Shown: positions 16,185-24,652 of the stretch, piece by piece
Position numbering within the stretch: the first letter of the stretch is position 1
Layout of the letters: every line of letters starts with the position of its first letter
Assembly: GCA_963737425.1 (NCBI GenBank)
Contig: CAVTSX010000008.1
Span: 558,001 to 622,000 of the forward strand
DNA length: 64,000 nt
From: DASXRA01 sp963737425
GTDB lineage: Bacteria > Actinomycetota > Actinomycetes > Mycobacteriales > Jatrophihabitantaceae
Reading direction: 5' to 3'
Program-made: the position numbers and the translations under genes
Notes under the pieces: model-generated
What the model saw: only the letters and a program-made list of their open reading frames with translations
Told to the model about the DNA's origin: nothing
The model's database searches: none

Positions 16185-17531
16185 TCAGAAGGGGGGTGGG
16201 TCCGGGTCGGCTTCGGCGGTGTGGCTTGGGCTGGTGTCGCGGGGTAGGTGGCGTGGTCGTGTCTCGTAGTGGTGGGTGGTGGGGCTGGTCCAGCGATAGC
16301 TGCCGTTGGTGGTTCTGGCCAGCTTCCAGCCGGTCTCGTGTTTGAGTCGGTGGTGGCGTTTGCAGAGTGGTTGCAGGTTTTCGGGGTTGGTGTTTCCGCC
16401 TTTGGTGTGGGGGATGCGGTGGTCGATGTCGCAGCGGGCGGCGTTGCGTGAGCATCCGGGGAAGGTGCAGGTTTGGTCGCGGGCGATGACGTAGTCGGTG
16501 AGGTCTTTCGGGGGTCGGTAGGTGGTGTGTCCGTAGTCGAGCAGGTGCCCGGTGGCGGGGTCGGTGAGTAGGCGTCGCCAGGTGCCGGTGTGGTCGGCGG
16601 CCAGGCGGCGGGCCACGCTCGCCGGAATCGGCCCGTGGCCAGCCAGCTCGCCGGGCTGCTCATCGAGGCCGAGCAGGGTCGACAGCGCGACGGTCACGTG
16701 AACAGCGGGGCGCATCCCCTGTGCCTTCGGCAGCAGCGGATCGTGCAACGCTGCCACGCCTAAGTCGACCAGGGCGTCGGCGCGGCGCTGATCCGTCGTA
16801 CGCGGATCGGTGCCGGAGGTGACCGAGGCCAGGCAGTCGACCGCGGCCATGACCGCGGCAGCACCCTCGGCTGGGAGTAGTGCCCACAGTTCGGCCATGC
16901 CATCATCCCGGGGAGTCACGCACACGCGGCGTTCGGTCATGGCCTGGGCGCGTTGTTGTTCGACCCGGGCCGGGTCCAGCGCGTGTACCGCGCGGCGAAG
17001 CGAGCGTTTGAACTCGGCCAGCGTCTGCCCGTTCGCGCGGCGCAGCACCCGCGCCTGCACCGCGACCGCGGTCTCAGCATCGAGCCCGTAGGTGGCTTCG
17101 GCGAGGGTCATCGCGTGCAGGTAGCTGATCCGGCCCCGGCGTAACGCCCGCCCCGTCGCCGCCAACGTCCCGGTCAAGGTTTCGGCGACGGCGAGGCGCC
17201 GTTGCGCGGTCACCGCCGACAGCCGCAGCGCACAGCCGACCTCTTCACGCACCCACCGATCCTCGGATGTGTCATCAGCGGCCATTGCGGCCAGTACCCG
17301 CTGCTGCATCCCGGAAAGCCACGCCAGGTGCCGCTCCAACGCGACCAGCACATCGACCCGCCCACCAGGCGACAACCCAGCCGGGTCGAGCACCGACAAC
17401 GCCCCAATCGCGTCCGGACCAGGCGCCTGCCCAGCGAGCCACGCCGCGGCCTGATCCGGGTCCTCGGTGATCTCCGCGGGAGTCAACGGCGGCGGCCCGG
17501 TGGGCGGCTGCCACTCGTCGACCTCGAACAT
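16185..17531 (-). CDS. DUF222 / HNH endonuclease family protein (13E12-repeat type)
   Basis: A 448-residue member of a family that occurs in many copies in actinobacterial genomes. The N-terminal two thirds match the DUF222 pattern (helical, Ala/Leu/Arg-rich). The C-terminal part carries an HNH module: CTFPGC, then CDIDHRIPHTKGG, then NLQPLCKRHHRLKH, providing metal and catalytic histidines. A short Pro/Asp-rich tail follows. ATG is at 17529-17531 and the gene stands alone, splitting the putative lipid locus. Nuclease activity is expected from the motif. The biological role of the family is poorly understood, and mobile-element or repeat behaviour is often suspected. Nothing marks it as part of the neighbouring pathway. 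Confidence 0.9.
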   Translation of the reverse strand: MFEVDEWQPPTGPPPLTPAEITEDPDQAAAWLAGQAPGPDAIGALSVLDPAGLSPGGRVDVLVALERHLAWLSGMQQRVLAAMAADDTSEDRWVREEVGCALRLSAVTAQRRLAVAETLTGTLAATGRALRRGRISYLHAMTLAEATYGLDAETAVAVQARVLRRANGQTLAEFKRSLRRAVHALDPARVEQQRAQAMTERRVCVTPRDDGMAELWALLPAEGAAAVMAAVDCLASVTSGTDPRTTDQRRADALVDLGVAALHDPLLPKAQGMRPAVHVTVALSTLLGLDEQPGELAGHGPIPASVARRLAADHTGTWRRLLTDPATGHLLDYGHTTYRPPKDLTDYVIARDQTCTFPGCSRNAARCDIDHRIPHTKGGNTNPENLQPLCKRHHRLKHETGWKLARTTNGSYRWTSPTTHHYETRPRHLPRDTSPSHTAEADPDPPPF

Positions 17532-17635
17532 GCGTGCGAGTCTATCTGATCATCGCACAACCCGTCCAACTAGAATCACCCTATCTGGTAGGACCTTTCG
17601 ACGCGAGCGAGGCGACAGGCGCGAGAGGAATCAGC

Positions 17636-17840
17636 GCGCATAAGACGGCACCGTCGCAAGGCGGCAGGGCGCGTAAGACGGCAGGCACGCAAGGCGGCAG
17701 GGTGCGTAAGACGGCAGGCACGCAAGACGACAGGACGCGCAAGACGGCAGGCACGCAAGACGGGAGGACACGCAAGACGGGAGGCACGCAAGACGGGAGG
17801 CCCGCAAGGCGGCAGGCACGCAAGACGGCAGCGCACGCAA
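17636..17840. repeat. Minisatellite of alternating 16/17-bp units (33-bp higher-order period)
   Basis: About 12-13 degenerate copies of a unit close to GGCACGCAAGACGGCAG. The CAAG/TAAG core recurs with spacing alternating 16 and 17 bases over most of the array, giving a 33-bp double unit. Because 33 is a multiple of three, long spurious reading frames with 11-residue repeats arise on both strands. It lies in the intergenic region upstream of the HNH gene. No homology or function is assigned; it may be a slippage-prone minisatellite or a protein or RNA binding array. Confidence 0.85.
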
Positions 17841-18020
17841 GAGGGCCGGGCGCGCGAGGCCACGCGGCGAACAAGCCCGAGAGTCAGCACCCCGGCGACA
17901 CGTCACCACTCAGATTGCAACCGCCAACACCAACAACCAGAGTCAGCCGAGTGGTTCAAAGAATTGTTACTGATGCGATGGACCGGGCCGACTCATCGCA
18001 CGAATTGATGGCGCACCACA

Positions 18021-18902
18021 TTAACCGGGCACACGGTAGAGAGCCGCTCCGGCGGTCACGCCGGCACCCACCGCGAGGAGCAGAACGGTGCTGCCTGGAC
18101 GTAGGCGGCCGGCGGTCGCCGCGCCGTGGAAGGCGGCGACGAGGGCGGCAGTGTGGATTCGCTCGTCCTGACCGACTACGACGTGCTCGACGGGAACACA
18201 GAGATGGGACGCCAGGCTTTCCGCGAAGGCGGGGTGCGCCGGTGCGGCAAGGACGAGGTCGACGGCGGCCAGGTCGGTTGACGCATTGTCAAGGCACTCC
18301 AAGGCCACCTTGGCGGCCGCCGCGGCGAATACGTCGTCGATGGCGTCGGAAGCGGCGATCTCGAGCCGGTTCCGTCTGTCGTGGTAGGTGACGGTCGAGC
18401 GGAACAAGTCACCGCCGCCCGGGAAGTTGGCCCAGTGGAACGATCCGAGCCCGACCTCGTCGTCCGTCCAGCTGCACAGCAGCGCGCCGCCCGCGGCGGC
18501 GAAGGGGAAGTCGTGTGCGATGTGGTGGCCCGGATCGGCGTCGCTGGCTACCACGAGGGCGCGGCGGATCGCGCCCGTGCGCAGGAAGCCGTCGACCACC
18601 CGCAGAGCGGTGAGTGGACCGCAGACGCCGTTGGCAATGTCGAACGAGAACGTCCCGTGTCTGCCTGCGTGCGGATCCTCGGGATTGGCGCCGACGTCCT
18701 CCTGGATCATCGCCGCGAGCGCAGGTTCGCCGAGGTTGCGGTCGCGGTAGATCCCGGCATTGATGAGCAGGTCCAGGTCGGTCGGCGGACAGCCGACCTC
18801 GTCGAGACACGTCTTCGCTGTAGCGACTGCTACCCGTAGTGCGCTGTGCCGGGAACGCCATGGCGCATGGGTGAGACTCGCGTGGTCAATGATTGTGCCC
18901 AT
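18021..18902 (-). CDS. Ketosynthase-III-like (FabH/thiolase-fold) protein lacking the usual Asn
   Basis: A 293-residue thiolase-fold protein. Cys94 in the segment DIANGVCGPLTAL sits where KASIII enzymes have the acyl-accepting cysteine. A histidine at 223 (APAHPAF) may match the catalytic His. The position where KASIII enzymes carry GNT (the active-site Asn) reads ERIHTAALV, so the Asn appears replaced by His250. The N-terminus is shorter than in typical FabH (about 320 residues). Its start overlaps the 3' end of the upstream KASIII gene by 17 bases, so the two are co-translated and could form a heterodimer. Options are an acyltransferase, a decarboxylation-defective partner or a priming enzyme. 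Specific function is unknown. Confidence 0.75.
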   Translation of the reverse strand: MGTIIDHASLTHAPWRSRHSALRVAVATAKTCLDEVGCPPTDLDLLINAGIYRDRNLGEPALAAMIQEDVGANPEDPHAGRHGTFSFDIANGVCGPLTALRVVDGFLRTGAIRRALVVASDADPGHHIAHDFPFAAAGGALLCSWTDDEVGLGSFHWANFPGGGDLFRSTVTYHDRRNRLEIAASDAIDDVFAAAAAKVALECLDNASTDLAAVDLVLAAPAHPAFAESLASHLCVPVEHVVVGQDERIHTAALVAAFHGAATAGRLRPGSTVLLLAVGAGVTAGAALYRVPG

Positions 18903-19989
18903 AGCCGGCCAGCAACCCCTCGTCGACGGTGAACAGGATGATGCCGATCTCCAAACCCGATGCCAGGGCGATGAGCGCCACGGTTTCGCCGGGCTTGATC
19001 CGGCCGGCTTCGATCTCGTCGATGAGCGCGACCGTGTGCGTGGTGGACGCCGTGTTGCCGTAGTGGTCGACGGTGATCACCGCGTTGTGGCGCGGCGCGC
19101 TCCCGAGAGTCTCGGTGAGCTCGGCCATGCCCTTCTTGATGGCGCGGGCCGAGGTCTGGTGGACGATCACCCGGTCGAGGTCGCCGAACGCGAGACCGGC
19201 CGAGTCCAGCGCCTCTTGCAGAAGCGGCGGCAGGTCGGCGATCGCTGTCCGGTGGATCGCTCGCGCCTGGGTGAACATCCGAGCGCCCGGGTCGCCGTTC
19301 ACGTTGTAGGCGAGACACAGCCGGCTGTGATCCGCCACTGTCGTGAAGCCGGCAAGGCTGATTCCCTTGACTCCGTCGGGGGCCCGCTCGAGCACAAGGG
19401 CCGCTCCGGCGTCTCCGAGAGTCAGCGAAGCCAGCTCGCGGCTCATGACGGTGCGCACATGGTGCGCGGCGTTCTGGCCGAGTTGGGAGATGTACTCGCC
19501 ACTGACGACCATGCCGCGCTCGACCATTCCCTGGCGGATCCAGTTGTTGAGCACCATGACGCCCGACAGCATCCCGGCACAGGCGTTGGACAGGTCGAAC
19601 GTCATCGCGCCCGTCGCGCCGATTGCCTCGGCGACCGCGCCACTCATCGTCGGCTCGAGCCACTGCTTGAGTCCGTCGTGGTACTTGGTGATGCTGCAGT
19701 TGATCACCACTTCGAGCGAGTCGGCAGGCCGACCGGACCGGCGGAGGCAATCGAGTGCCGCAGCGACGGCAAGTGAGTAGGAGTCGTCCGCACCGGCCGA
19801 CACTCGTCTTTCGCGGATTCCGGTAAGTCGCTCAAGGTCGATGTGCGTATGGTGCCGCGTGGACGCCATCAGCTCGTCGGTCGTCATGTGGGTGGTCGGC
19901 AGGTGCCGGCCAGCGCTCGCTATCCGCGCACAATACGGTGCCCGCACCGCATCGGGCGACGTTTCCAGCATCAGCCACTGCTTCTCCAT
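18886..19989 (-). CDS. 3-oxoacyl-ACP synthase III family protein (FabH/OleA-like)
   Basis: A 367-residue condensing enzyme with a full KASIII catalytic triad: Cys137 (SNACAG), His277 (VIVHQTSA) and Asn312 (YGNTAS). The C-terminal glycine-rich segment (ALASGLEIGIILF) is also typical. Such enzymes prime chains from acyl-CoA or join two acyl groups head-to-head (OleA). ATG 19989 is preceded by GGAGG at moderate spacing. It is first in a two-gene unit with the shorter KASIII-like gene. Its location 10 kb from the giant synthase suggests, but does not prove, a role in the same lipid pathway. The long N-terminal region (about 60 residues before the core) favours OleA-like or secondary-metabolism enzymes over housekeeping FabH. 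Confidence 0.85.
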   Translation of the reverse strand: MEKQWLMLETSPDAVRAPYCARIASAGRHLPTTHMTTDELMASTRHHTHIDLERLTGIRERRVSAGADDSYSLAVAAALDCLRRSGRPADSLEVVINCSITKYHDGLKQWLEPTMSGAVAEAIGATGAMTFDLSNACAGMLSGVMVLNNWIRQGMVERGMVVSGEYISQLGQNAAHHVRTVMSRELASLTLGDAGAALVLERAPDGVKGISLAGFTTVADHSRLCLAYNVNGDPGARMFTQARAIHRTAIADLPPLLQEALDSAGLAFGDLDRVIVHQTSARAIKKGMAELTETLGSAPRHNAVITVDHYGNTASTTHTVALIDEIEAGRIKPGETVALIALASGLEIGIILFTVDEGLLAGYGHNH

Positions 19990-20121
19990 CGCCCTCGACC
20001 TCCACCACTAACCGTGCGACGGAACAGGCCGATGCGCCAGGGTAGAAGGTCTCTCTCAATAGCATCCGTGCGGACCTTTGGCTCTTTCGGCAAGCCGGAG
20101 CAGGTGTCAGGGTCGTTAGCC

Positions 20122-20757
20122 ATGGAGAGCGACAATCCCGCCGTGCGGATACCGCCCGCGCGACGACCGCCCCTTGCCACTGTCGTGGCAACACTTGCCG
20201 GACGATCCACCCACACCGAGCCGCACCGCATCTTCACGACATTGGCACGCCACCGCCGGTTGTTGCGGCGCTGGCTGCCGCTCGGCGACCTCCTGCTGCT
20301 ACGTGGCGACCTGCCCCGGCGTGATGCCGAGCTGCTGATCCTGCGCACCGCGTGGAACTGTGGCTGCTGGTACGAGTGGGTCCAGCACGCGGGCCTCGCT
20401 GTGTCCCACGGGCTCAGCCGGGGCGTCGTCGACGCGATCCCCGAGCGCTGCGCCGGCGAGCAAACGTCGGCCCGTCAACGCCATCTGCTCGCAGCGGCCG
20501 ACGAACTCCACGGCGACCGCGTCATCTCCGACGCCACCTGGGCGTTGCTGGCGGCCGAGTTGCGCGACACCGAGCTCATCGAGGTCTGCTTCCTCGTCGG
20601 GCACTACGAAATGCTGGCGATGACCCTCAACTCGCTCGGCGTGCAGCCCGAGCCATCCGCCGTGCGCGCCCTCGGCGGCCGCGCAGCCGAGGTGGCCGAG
20701 CTGCTGCGCGCTGGGCTCGGCGCGAACCGTCGGCCGGCAAGTACGCCGTCGGCCTAG
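20122..20757 (+). CDS. Carboxymuconolactone decarboxylase / AhpD-like family protein
   Basis: A 211-residue helical protein of the CMD superfamily. The diagnostic stretch is RRDAELLILRTAWNCGCWYE followed closely by WVQHAGLA. It contains cysteines (CGC) and a histidine in the region where AhpD-like proteins carry redox cysteines, but the spacing does not match the canonical CxxC motif. ATG 20122 is chosen because upstream in-frame codons lie in what looks like promoter DNA shared with the divergent KASIII pair. It may act as a redox or hydrolytic accessory enzyme; the substrate is unknown. Confidence 0.75.
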   Translation: MESDNPAVRIPPARRPPLATVVATLAGRSTHTEPHRIFTTLARHRRLLRRWLPLGDLLLLRGDLPRRDAELLILRTAWNCGCWYEWVQHAGLAVSHGLSRGVVDAIPERCAGEQTSARQRHLLAAADELHGDRVISDATWALLAAELRDTELIEVCFLVGHYEMLAMTLNSLGVQPEPSAVRALGGRAAEVAELLRAGLGANRRPASTPSA

Positions 20758-20939
20758 CCGCTACGTGGGCACCGTTCTGCCTGGTCCACCATTCCGGCAG
20801 GGACGAATCGTTGTGGTTGCTCACCTGCTGCGGCCACGCTGTCCGGCGTGGATCGTCGAGCTGACCTGGTTGCCCTCAGCGCGCGCAACGACCATGCCTG
20901 CGTCTGGGCTCTGGCTGACGAGCTGTCTAGGTTGGGTTC

Positions 20940-21932
20940 GTGATCCGGCTGCGGATGAGCTCGACCGACCTGCAACGGATGCGGTTCGCGTATTCGCCGT
21001 TGGCCGAGGTCGCCGAGAGCATTTACGTGCTGAACTCCGGGACGGTTCCGGTGCTGCACCGTGCCTGGTTCGAGATGACCCGGAGCAGGCTCGACCAGGC
21101 GGATATGAGCCTGATGCGAGCGATCGTCCCCGCGCCGCGGCCCCATGTCGCGAGCTTCCTGCTCTCCGGCGCCCGCGAGCCCTCGACCACCATCGAGCAG
21201 CAATTGCAGGCGGTTGCGAACTGCCCCGCGGAGCAGTTGCGCGCCGACCTCGACGGTGTGTGGCGTGGTGAGACGCCGCCTGCAGCCCTTCGCGCGATCG
21301 CCGGCGGCGGGCAACGCATCGCAGACGCACTGTGGCAGTACTGGACACTTGCCATCGAGCCGTATTGGCGCCAGATCCGCGCGGTGCTCGACGCCGATGT
21401 CGCCTACCGGGCAGCACGGTTGGCCAAGGGGGGCATCGAGGCGTTGCTGGCCGATCTGCACCCGGAACTCGAGCTTGCCGAGCACGCGATCCACGTCATG
21501 AGCACGCGGCCGGGCGACCACGACCTGAGTGGCGTGGGCTTGCTGTTGGTTCCGTGCGTCTTCGCCTGGCCCCACGTGATGGTCGACGCCGGCGCGGGCG
21601 CGGCACCCACCATCACCTACGGGCCGCGGGGTATCGGCGAGCTGTGGCCGACGACGCCGGACGAGCCTGCCGACGATGACGCCCTGGGCGCGTTGCTCGG
21701 GCGCAGCCGGGCGGCGATCCTGCTCAGCGTGGGCCTGCCGAAGGCGACGACCGACGTGGCCCGCGAGTTGGGTCAGAGCGCGCCGGCAGTCAATGGCCAC
21801 CTGTCGGTGCTGCGTCGGTCCGGGCTGGTCACCTCGTGGCGGGCCGGCCGCCGGGTGCTCTACCAGCGCACTCCGCTGGCCACGAGCATCATCGCGGCCA
21901 GCGGCGCCCCCGAGGCGTCGAGCCTCGCGTAA
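20940..21932 (+). CDS. ArsR-like winged-helix regulator with DUF5937-type N-terminal domain
   Basis: A 330-residue predicted transcription factor. The first about 240 residues (starting near SPLAEVAESIYVL) resemble the DUF5937 region. The C-terminal about 80 residues form a winged helix: KATTDVARELGQSAPAVNGH as the helix-turn-helix, then LSVLRRSGLVTSWRAGRRVL with the wing and the final YQRT strand. The start is GTG 20940; ATG 20955 is an alternative. It stands alone between the CMD gene and the convergent HAF-repeat gene. The ligand is unknown and no metal-binding cysteine cluster is visible. Confidence 0.8.
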   Translation: MIRLRMSSTDLQRMRFAYSPLAEVAESIYVLNSGTVPVLHRAWFEMTRSRLDQADMSLMRAIVPAPRPHVASFLLSGAREPSTTIEQQLQAVANCPAEQLRADLDGVWRGETPPAALRAIAGGGQRIADALWQYWTLAIEPYWRQIRAVLDADVAYRAARLAKGGIEALLADLHPELELAEHAIHVMSTRPGDHDLSGVGLLLVPCVFAWPHVMVDAGAGAAPTITYGPRGIGELWPTTPDEPADDDALGALLGRSRAAILLSVGLPKATTDVARELGQSAPAVNGHLSVLRRSGLVTSWRAGRRVLYQRTPLATSIIAASGAPEASSLA

Positions 21933-21938
21933 CTTCCG

Positions 21939-23138
21939 CTAGCGCCTTACCGGCTTGCCGGCGAACGCCACCAGATCTCCGGACTGGTCGACGCCCTGGC
22001 CGGTGATCGCTCCGGCGTTGTTGATGTCATTGGCGGCGACGAACTCGCTGGAGCCTGGGCCGTCGACGAGCTGGTTGAGGTCGGTCATGACACCGCCCGC
22101 CCAGATGAAGGCGCGGCAGCTGGCGAAATGGGCGGTGCACGACAGCCCGACCACCTGACCGCGGTCGTTCATGCCCAGTCCCTCGCTGAGCACGTCGTCG
22201 CCACCCAGGGTGCCGAGGTCGCGGATGCCGTTCTCGGGCGTCCACAGGAATGCGTGCGGGAAGAAGCTGCCCGGTGTTGCCCCGCCGGGCACGTTCGCGA
22301 AGCCTGTGACGTCGCCGTGCGAGTTGATGGCCATCGGCGTGTTCCAGGCCGCGCCGCCGAGCGTCCCCAGATCGGTGGGTGTGCCGCTCGCGTCCCACAT
22401 GATGGCGTGTTCCGCGCTGAACCCACCGACGGCGTTCGAGCAGATGCCCGAGATGCCCACGGCCGTGCCTCGGTTGTTGATCGCGGTGGCCGCACTCGCA
22501 GTGTCGCCCGGCAGCGGAGCGAGCTCATGCGGGGCATAACTGCTGTGCGCGTCCCAGCGGACGGCGCGGAACTGCAATACCTGCGGCGCGTTGCACGTCG
22601 AGTCCTCGACCTTGTTCTCGGCCCATCCGACAACATCGCCGCGCTCATCGGCTCCGGTGGCAAAACCGTTGTCACCACCGAGGGTCGGAAGCGGAGTCAT
22701 GTGCCCGTGCTTCCATACGAAGCCGACGCAGTCTTGATGCGTCGGTGCGGTCGGGAAGAAGGCGGAGCAACTCCAGTCCTCGCCCCGAGGGTTCGGTTGC
22801 CCAGTCTCGGAAACACCGACGACGACACCGGAACTCTTCACCGGCCAGAGCACCGCGCTGTTCGGTCCGCCCAGTGTGCCCAGATCGATGACCCTGCCGT
22901 CACGCCAGACCGTCGCGTGCATCGCCGCCGCACCGGGCAGGTACGAGAACCCCGCGATCGCGCCGCGGTTGTTGATACTGCTGCCCTGGCTGATCGGGCC
23001 GCCGAGTGAACCGAGCTGCGTGATTTGGTACCTCGTGAGCGGACGGTGATCGGCACGCGCCGGGCTGGTTGCCGACACCAGGAACGCAGCGGTCAGGGCC
23101 GCCACGGCGATCAAGACGCGGGACATCGCCACTCGCAT
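21939..23138 (-). CDS. Secreted HAF-repeat protein
   Basis: A 399-residue exported protein. It starts with a signal peptide (MSRVLIAVAALTAAFL, then ATSPARA before the mature part). The mature protein is built from repeats of the HAF type: LGTLGG/LGSLGG strands followed by INNRGAIAG-like or INSHGDVTG-like turns and HA(F/T)LW-like strands, as expected for a beta-propeller-like fold. At least six repeats are visible. A good AGGAGG precedes the ATG at 23136-23138. The role is unknown; the family consists of extracellular repeat proteins in soil bacteria. It has no operon partner. Confidence 0.85.
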   Translation of the reverse strand: MRVAMSRVLIAVAALTAAFLVSATSPARADHRPLTRYQITQLGSLGGPISQGSSINNRGAIAGFSYLPGAAAMHATVWRDGRVIDLGTLGGPNSAVLWPVKSSGVVVGVSETGQPNPRGEDWSCSAFFPTAPTHQDCVGFVWKHGHMTPLPTLGGDNGFATGADERGDVVGWAENKVEDSTCNAPQVLQFRAVRWDAHSSYAPHELAPLPGDTASAATAINNRGTAVGISGICSNAVGGFSAEHAIMWDASGTPTDLGTLGGAAWNTPMAINSHGDVTGFANVPGGATPGSFFPHAFLWTPENGIRDLGTLGGDDVLSEGLGMNDRGQVVGLSCTAHFASCRAFIWAGGVMTDLNQLVDGPGSSEFVAANDINNAGAITGQGVDQSGDLVAFAGKPVRR

Positions 23139-23295
23139 CGCATCCTCCTCTAGCCGGGTGGTCGGGAACGACCTTCGCGGGCCACCGACGACGCTTGCAA
23201 CGATTCGCTAGAGCCGGAATCCGTCCACCATTCCCGGGCCCCCGCCGAGATGCGTTACGGGCTGCTGCCGTCCTCGAACCGTTGTGCCGCGCCTC

Positions 23296-23321
23296 TATAC
23301 CTGGTATATATACCGGGTATA
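23296..23321. promoter_or_regulatory. 26-bp palindromic operator upstream of the PadR gene
   Basis: A near-perfect palindrome: left half TATACCTGGTATA, right half TATACCGGGTATA, with a single symmetric mismatch pair. It lies 24 bases before the PadR ATG and 4-8 bases upstream of the ribosome-binding site. PadR-like repressors often autoregulate through such AT-rich dyads, so this is most likely the site that controls the regulator-ABC operon. Confidence 0.75.
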
Positions 23322-23345
23322 ACCAGGTCGAGGAGCTGACAGCGA

Positions 23346-23933
23346 ATGAGCATCAGGCACGCGTTGTTGGCGTTGTTGAGCGAGGGTCCCAAGTACGGGC
23401 TGCAGTTACGGGACGAGTTCGAGCAGCGCACAGGTGAGGTGTGGCCGCTCAACGTCGGGCAGGTGTACACGACGTTGCAGCGGCTCGAGCGTGACGGCTT
23501 GATCGAGTCCGACGGCGAAGACGAGCCCGGCCCGCAGAAGTCGTTTCGCATCACCACCGACGGCGCCGCCGAGTTGGACGCGTGGCTGCGCACTCCGCCG
23601 GATCTGAGTTCTCCGCCTCGCGACGAGCTGGTCATCAAGGTTCTGGTCGCGATCCGGGTCCCGGGCCTGAAGGTCCGCGATGTGATCCAGGCGCATCGGC
23701 GCCACGTTGTCGAATTGATGCAGGAATGGACGCGGGTCAAGCGGGACGCCGGGGCGGATGCGCTGAGCCTGTCGTTGGTGGTGGACGCTGAGCTGTTCCG
23801 TCTCGACTCGGTGATCCGCTGGCTGGATGCCGCCGATGCCCGGCTGCGCCGTACCGGTACCCCGCAGACGCCCGTCGCCCCATCGGCGCTGCCTGACCCG
23901 AGTCCGAAACGAAAGGCGGAGGTGCGCCGATGA
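23346..23933 (+). CDS. PadR-family transcriptional regulator
   Basis: A 195-residue winged-helix repressor. The PadR N-terminus is clear: ALLALLSEGPKYGLQLRDEF, followed by the recognition region NVGQVYTTLQRLERDGLIE and the beta-hairpin wing (KSFRITTDGAAEL). The C-terminal helical region serves dimerisation. ATG 23346 has AGGAG at 23331-23335. It overlaps the ABC ATPase gene by ATGA, so regulator and transporter form one operon. The palindrome at 23296-23321 is its probable operator. The efflux substrate or inducer is unknown. Confidence 0.92.
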   Translation: MSIRHALLALLSEGPKYGLQLRDEFEQRTGEVWPLNVGQVYTTLQRLERDGLIESDGEDEPGPQKSFRITTDGAAELDAWLRTPPDLSSPPRDELVIKVLVAIRVPGLKVRDVIQAHRRHVVELMQEWTRVKRDAGADALSLSLVVDAELFRLDSVIRWLDAADARLRRTGTPQTPVAPSALPDPSPKRKAEVRR

Positions 23934-24652
23934 GCGCGCTGCAACTGACGAATGTCAGCAAGGTCTACGGCACCGGCGCCACCGAGGTGCGTGCGCTACT
24001 CGAGGTGGATCTGACGGTCGAACCAGGTGAGCTGGTCGCCGTGATGGGACCAAGCGGCTCCGGCAAGAGCACTCTGCTCACTATCGCCGGCAGCTTGGAG
24101 GAGCCCACCGACGGGGAGGTGACGGTGGGCGGCGTGCCTTTGTCGCAGCTGTCCCGTGGCCAGCGGGCTGCGCTGCGTCGCCGCGCGATCGGCTACGTCT
24201 TTCAGGACTTCAATCTGCTCGCCGGGCTGACCGCGGCCGAGAACGTGTCGCTGCCATTGGAGCTGGACGGTGTCGCGGTGCGCACCGCCCGCGCAGCAGC
24301 ATTGACCGCCCTGGACCGACTCGGGCTGGCCGAGCGAGCCGACCGGTTCCCCGACGACCTGTCCGGTGGCGAGCGCCAGCGGGTGGCTATCGCCCGCGCG
24401 GTCGTCGGCGAGCGGCACCTGCTGCTGGCCGACGAACCGTCCGGCGCCTTGGACTCGGTCAACGGCGAGGCGGTGATGCGCCTGGTCCGCGAGACGTGCG
24501 AGGGCGGCGTCGCGGGTGTCGTCGTCACTCACGACGCCCAGCTGGCGTCGTGGGCCGATCGGGTGGTGTTCCTGCGCGACGGGCGGATCGTCGATCAAAC
24601 CGCCCGAGCGGCGGGACCGGAGTCGCTTCTCGACGCAGACCCGGCCCGATGA
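23930..24652 (+). CDS. ABC transporter ATP-binding protein (MacB/LolD-like)
   Basis: A 240-residue nucleotide-binding subunit of an FtsX-type exporter. Walker A is GPSGSGKST, the signature is LSGGERQRVAIARA, and Walker B is LLLADEPSGALD, with the conserved His in VVVTHD. It overlaps the PadR gene upstream (ATGA) and the permease gene downstream (ATG inside the stop). The LolD/MacB type of ATPase usually serves mechanotransmission or drug and peptide export rather than import. Confidence 0.93.
   Translation: MSALQLTNVSKVYGTGATEVRALLEVDLTVEPGELVAVMGPSGSGKSTLLTIAGSLEEPTDGEVTVGGVPLSQLSRGQRAALRRRAIGYVFQDFNLLAGLTAAENVSLPLELDGVAVRTARAAALTALDRLGLAERADRFPDDLSGGERQRVAIARAVVGERHLLLADEPSGALDSVNGEAVMRLVRETCEGGVAGVVVTHDAQLASWADRVVFLRDGRIVDQTARAAGPESLLDADPAR

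Noticed and set aside
15788..16663. 291-codon minus-strand frame overlapping the HNH gene
   Set aside because: It is the alternative frame of the HNH gene, running into intergenic DNA. It is low-complexity Pro/Thr/Ala with no motif.
17534..18391. 285-codon plus-strand frame across the minisatellite
   Set aside because: It owes its length to the 33-bp periodicity and then runs antisense through the KASIII-like gene.
20754..21800. 348-codon minus-strand frame opposite the DUF5937/ArsR-like gene
   Set aside because: The plus strand has a clear winged helix; the minus frame is Arg/His-rich without domains.
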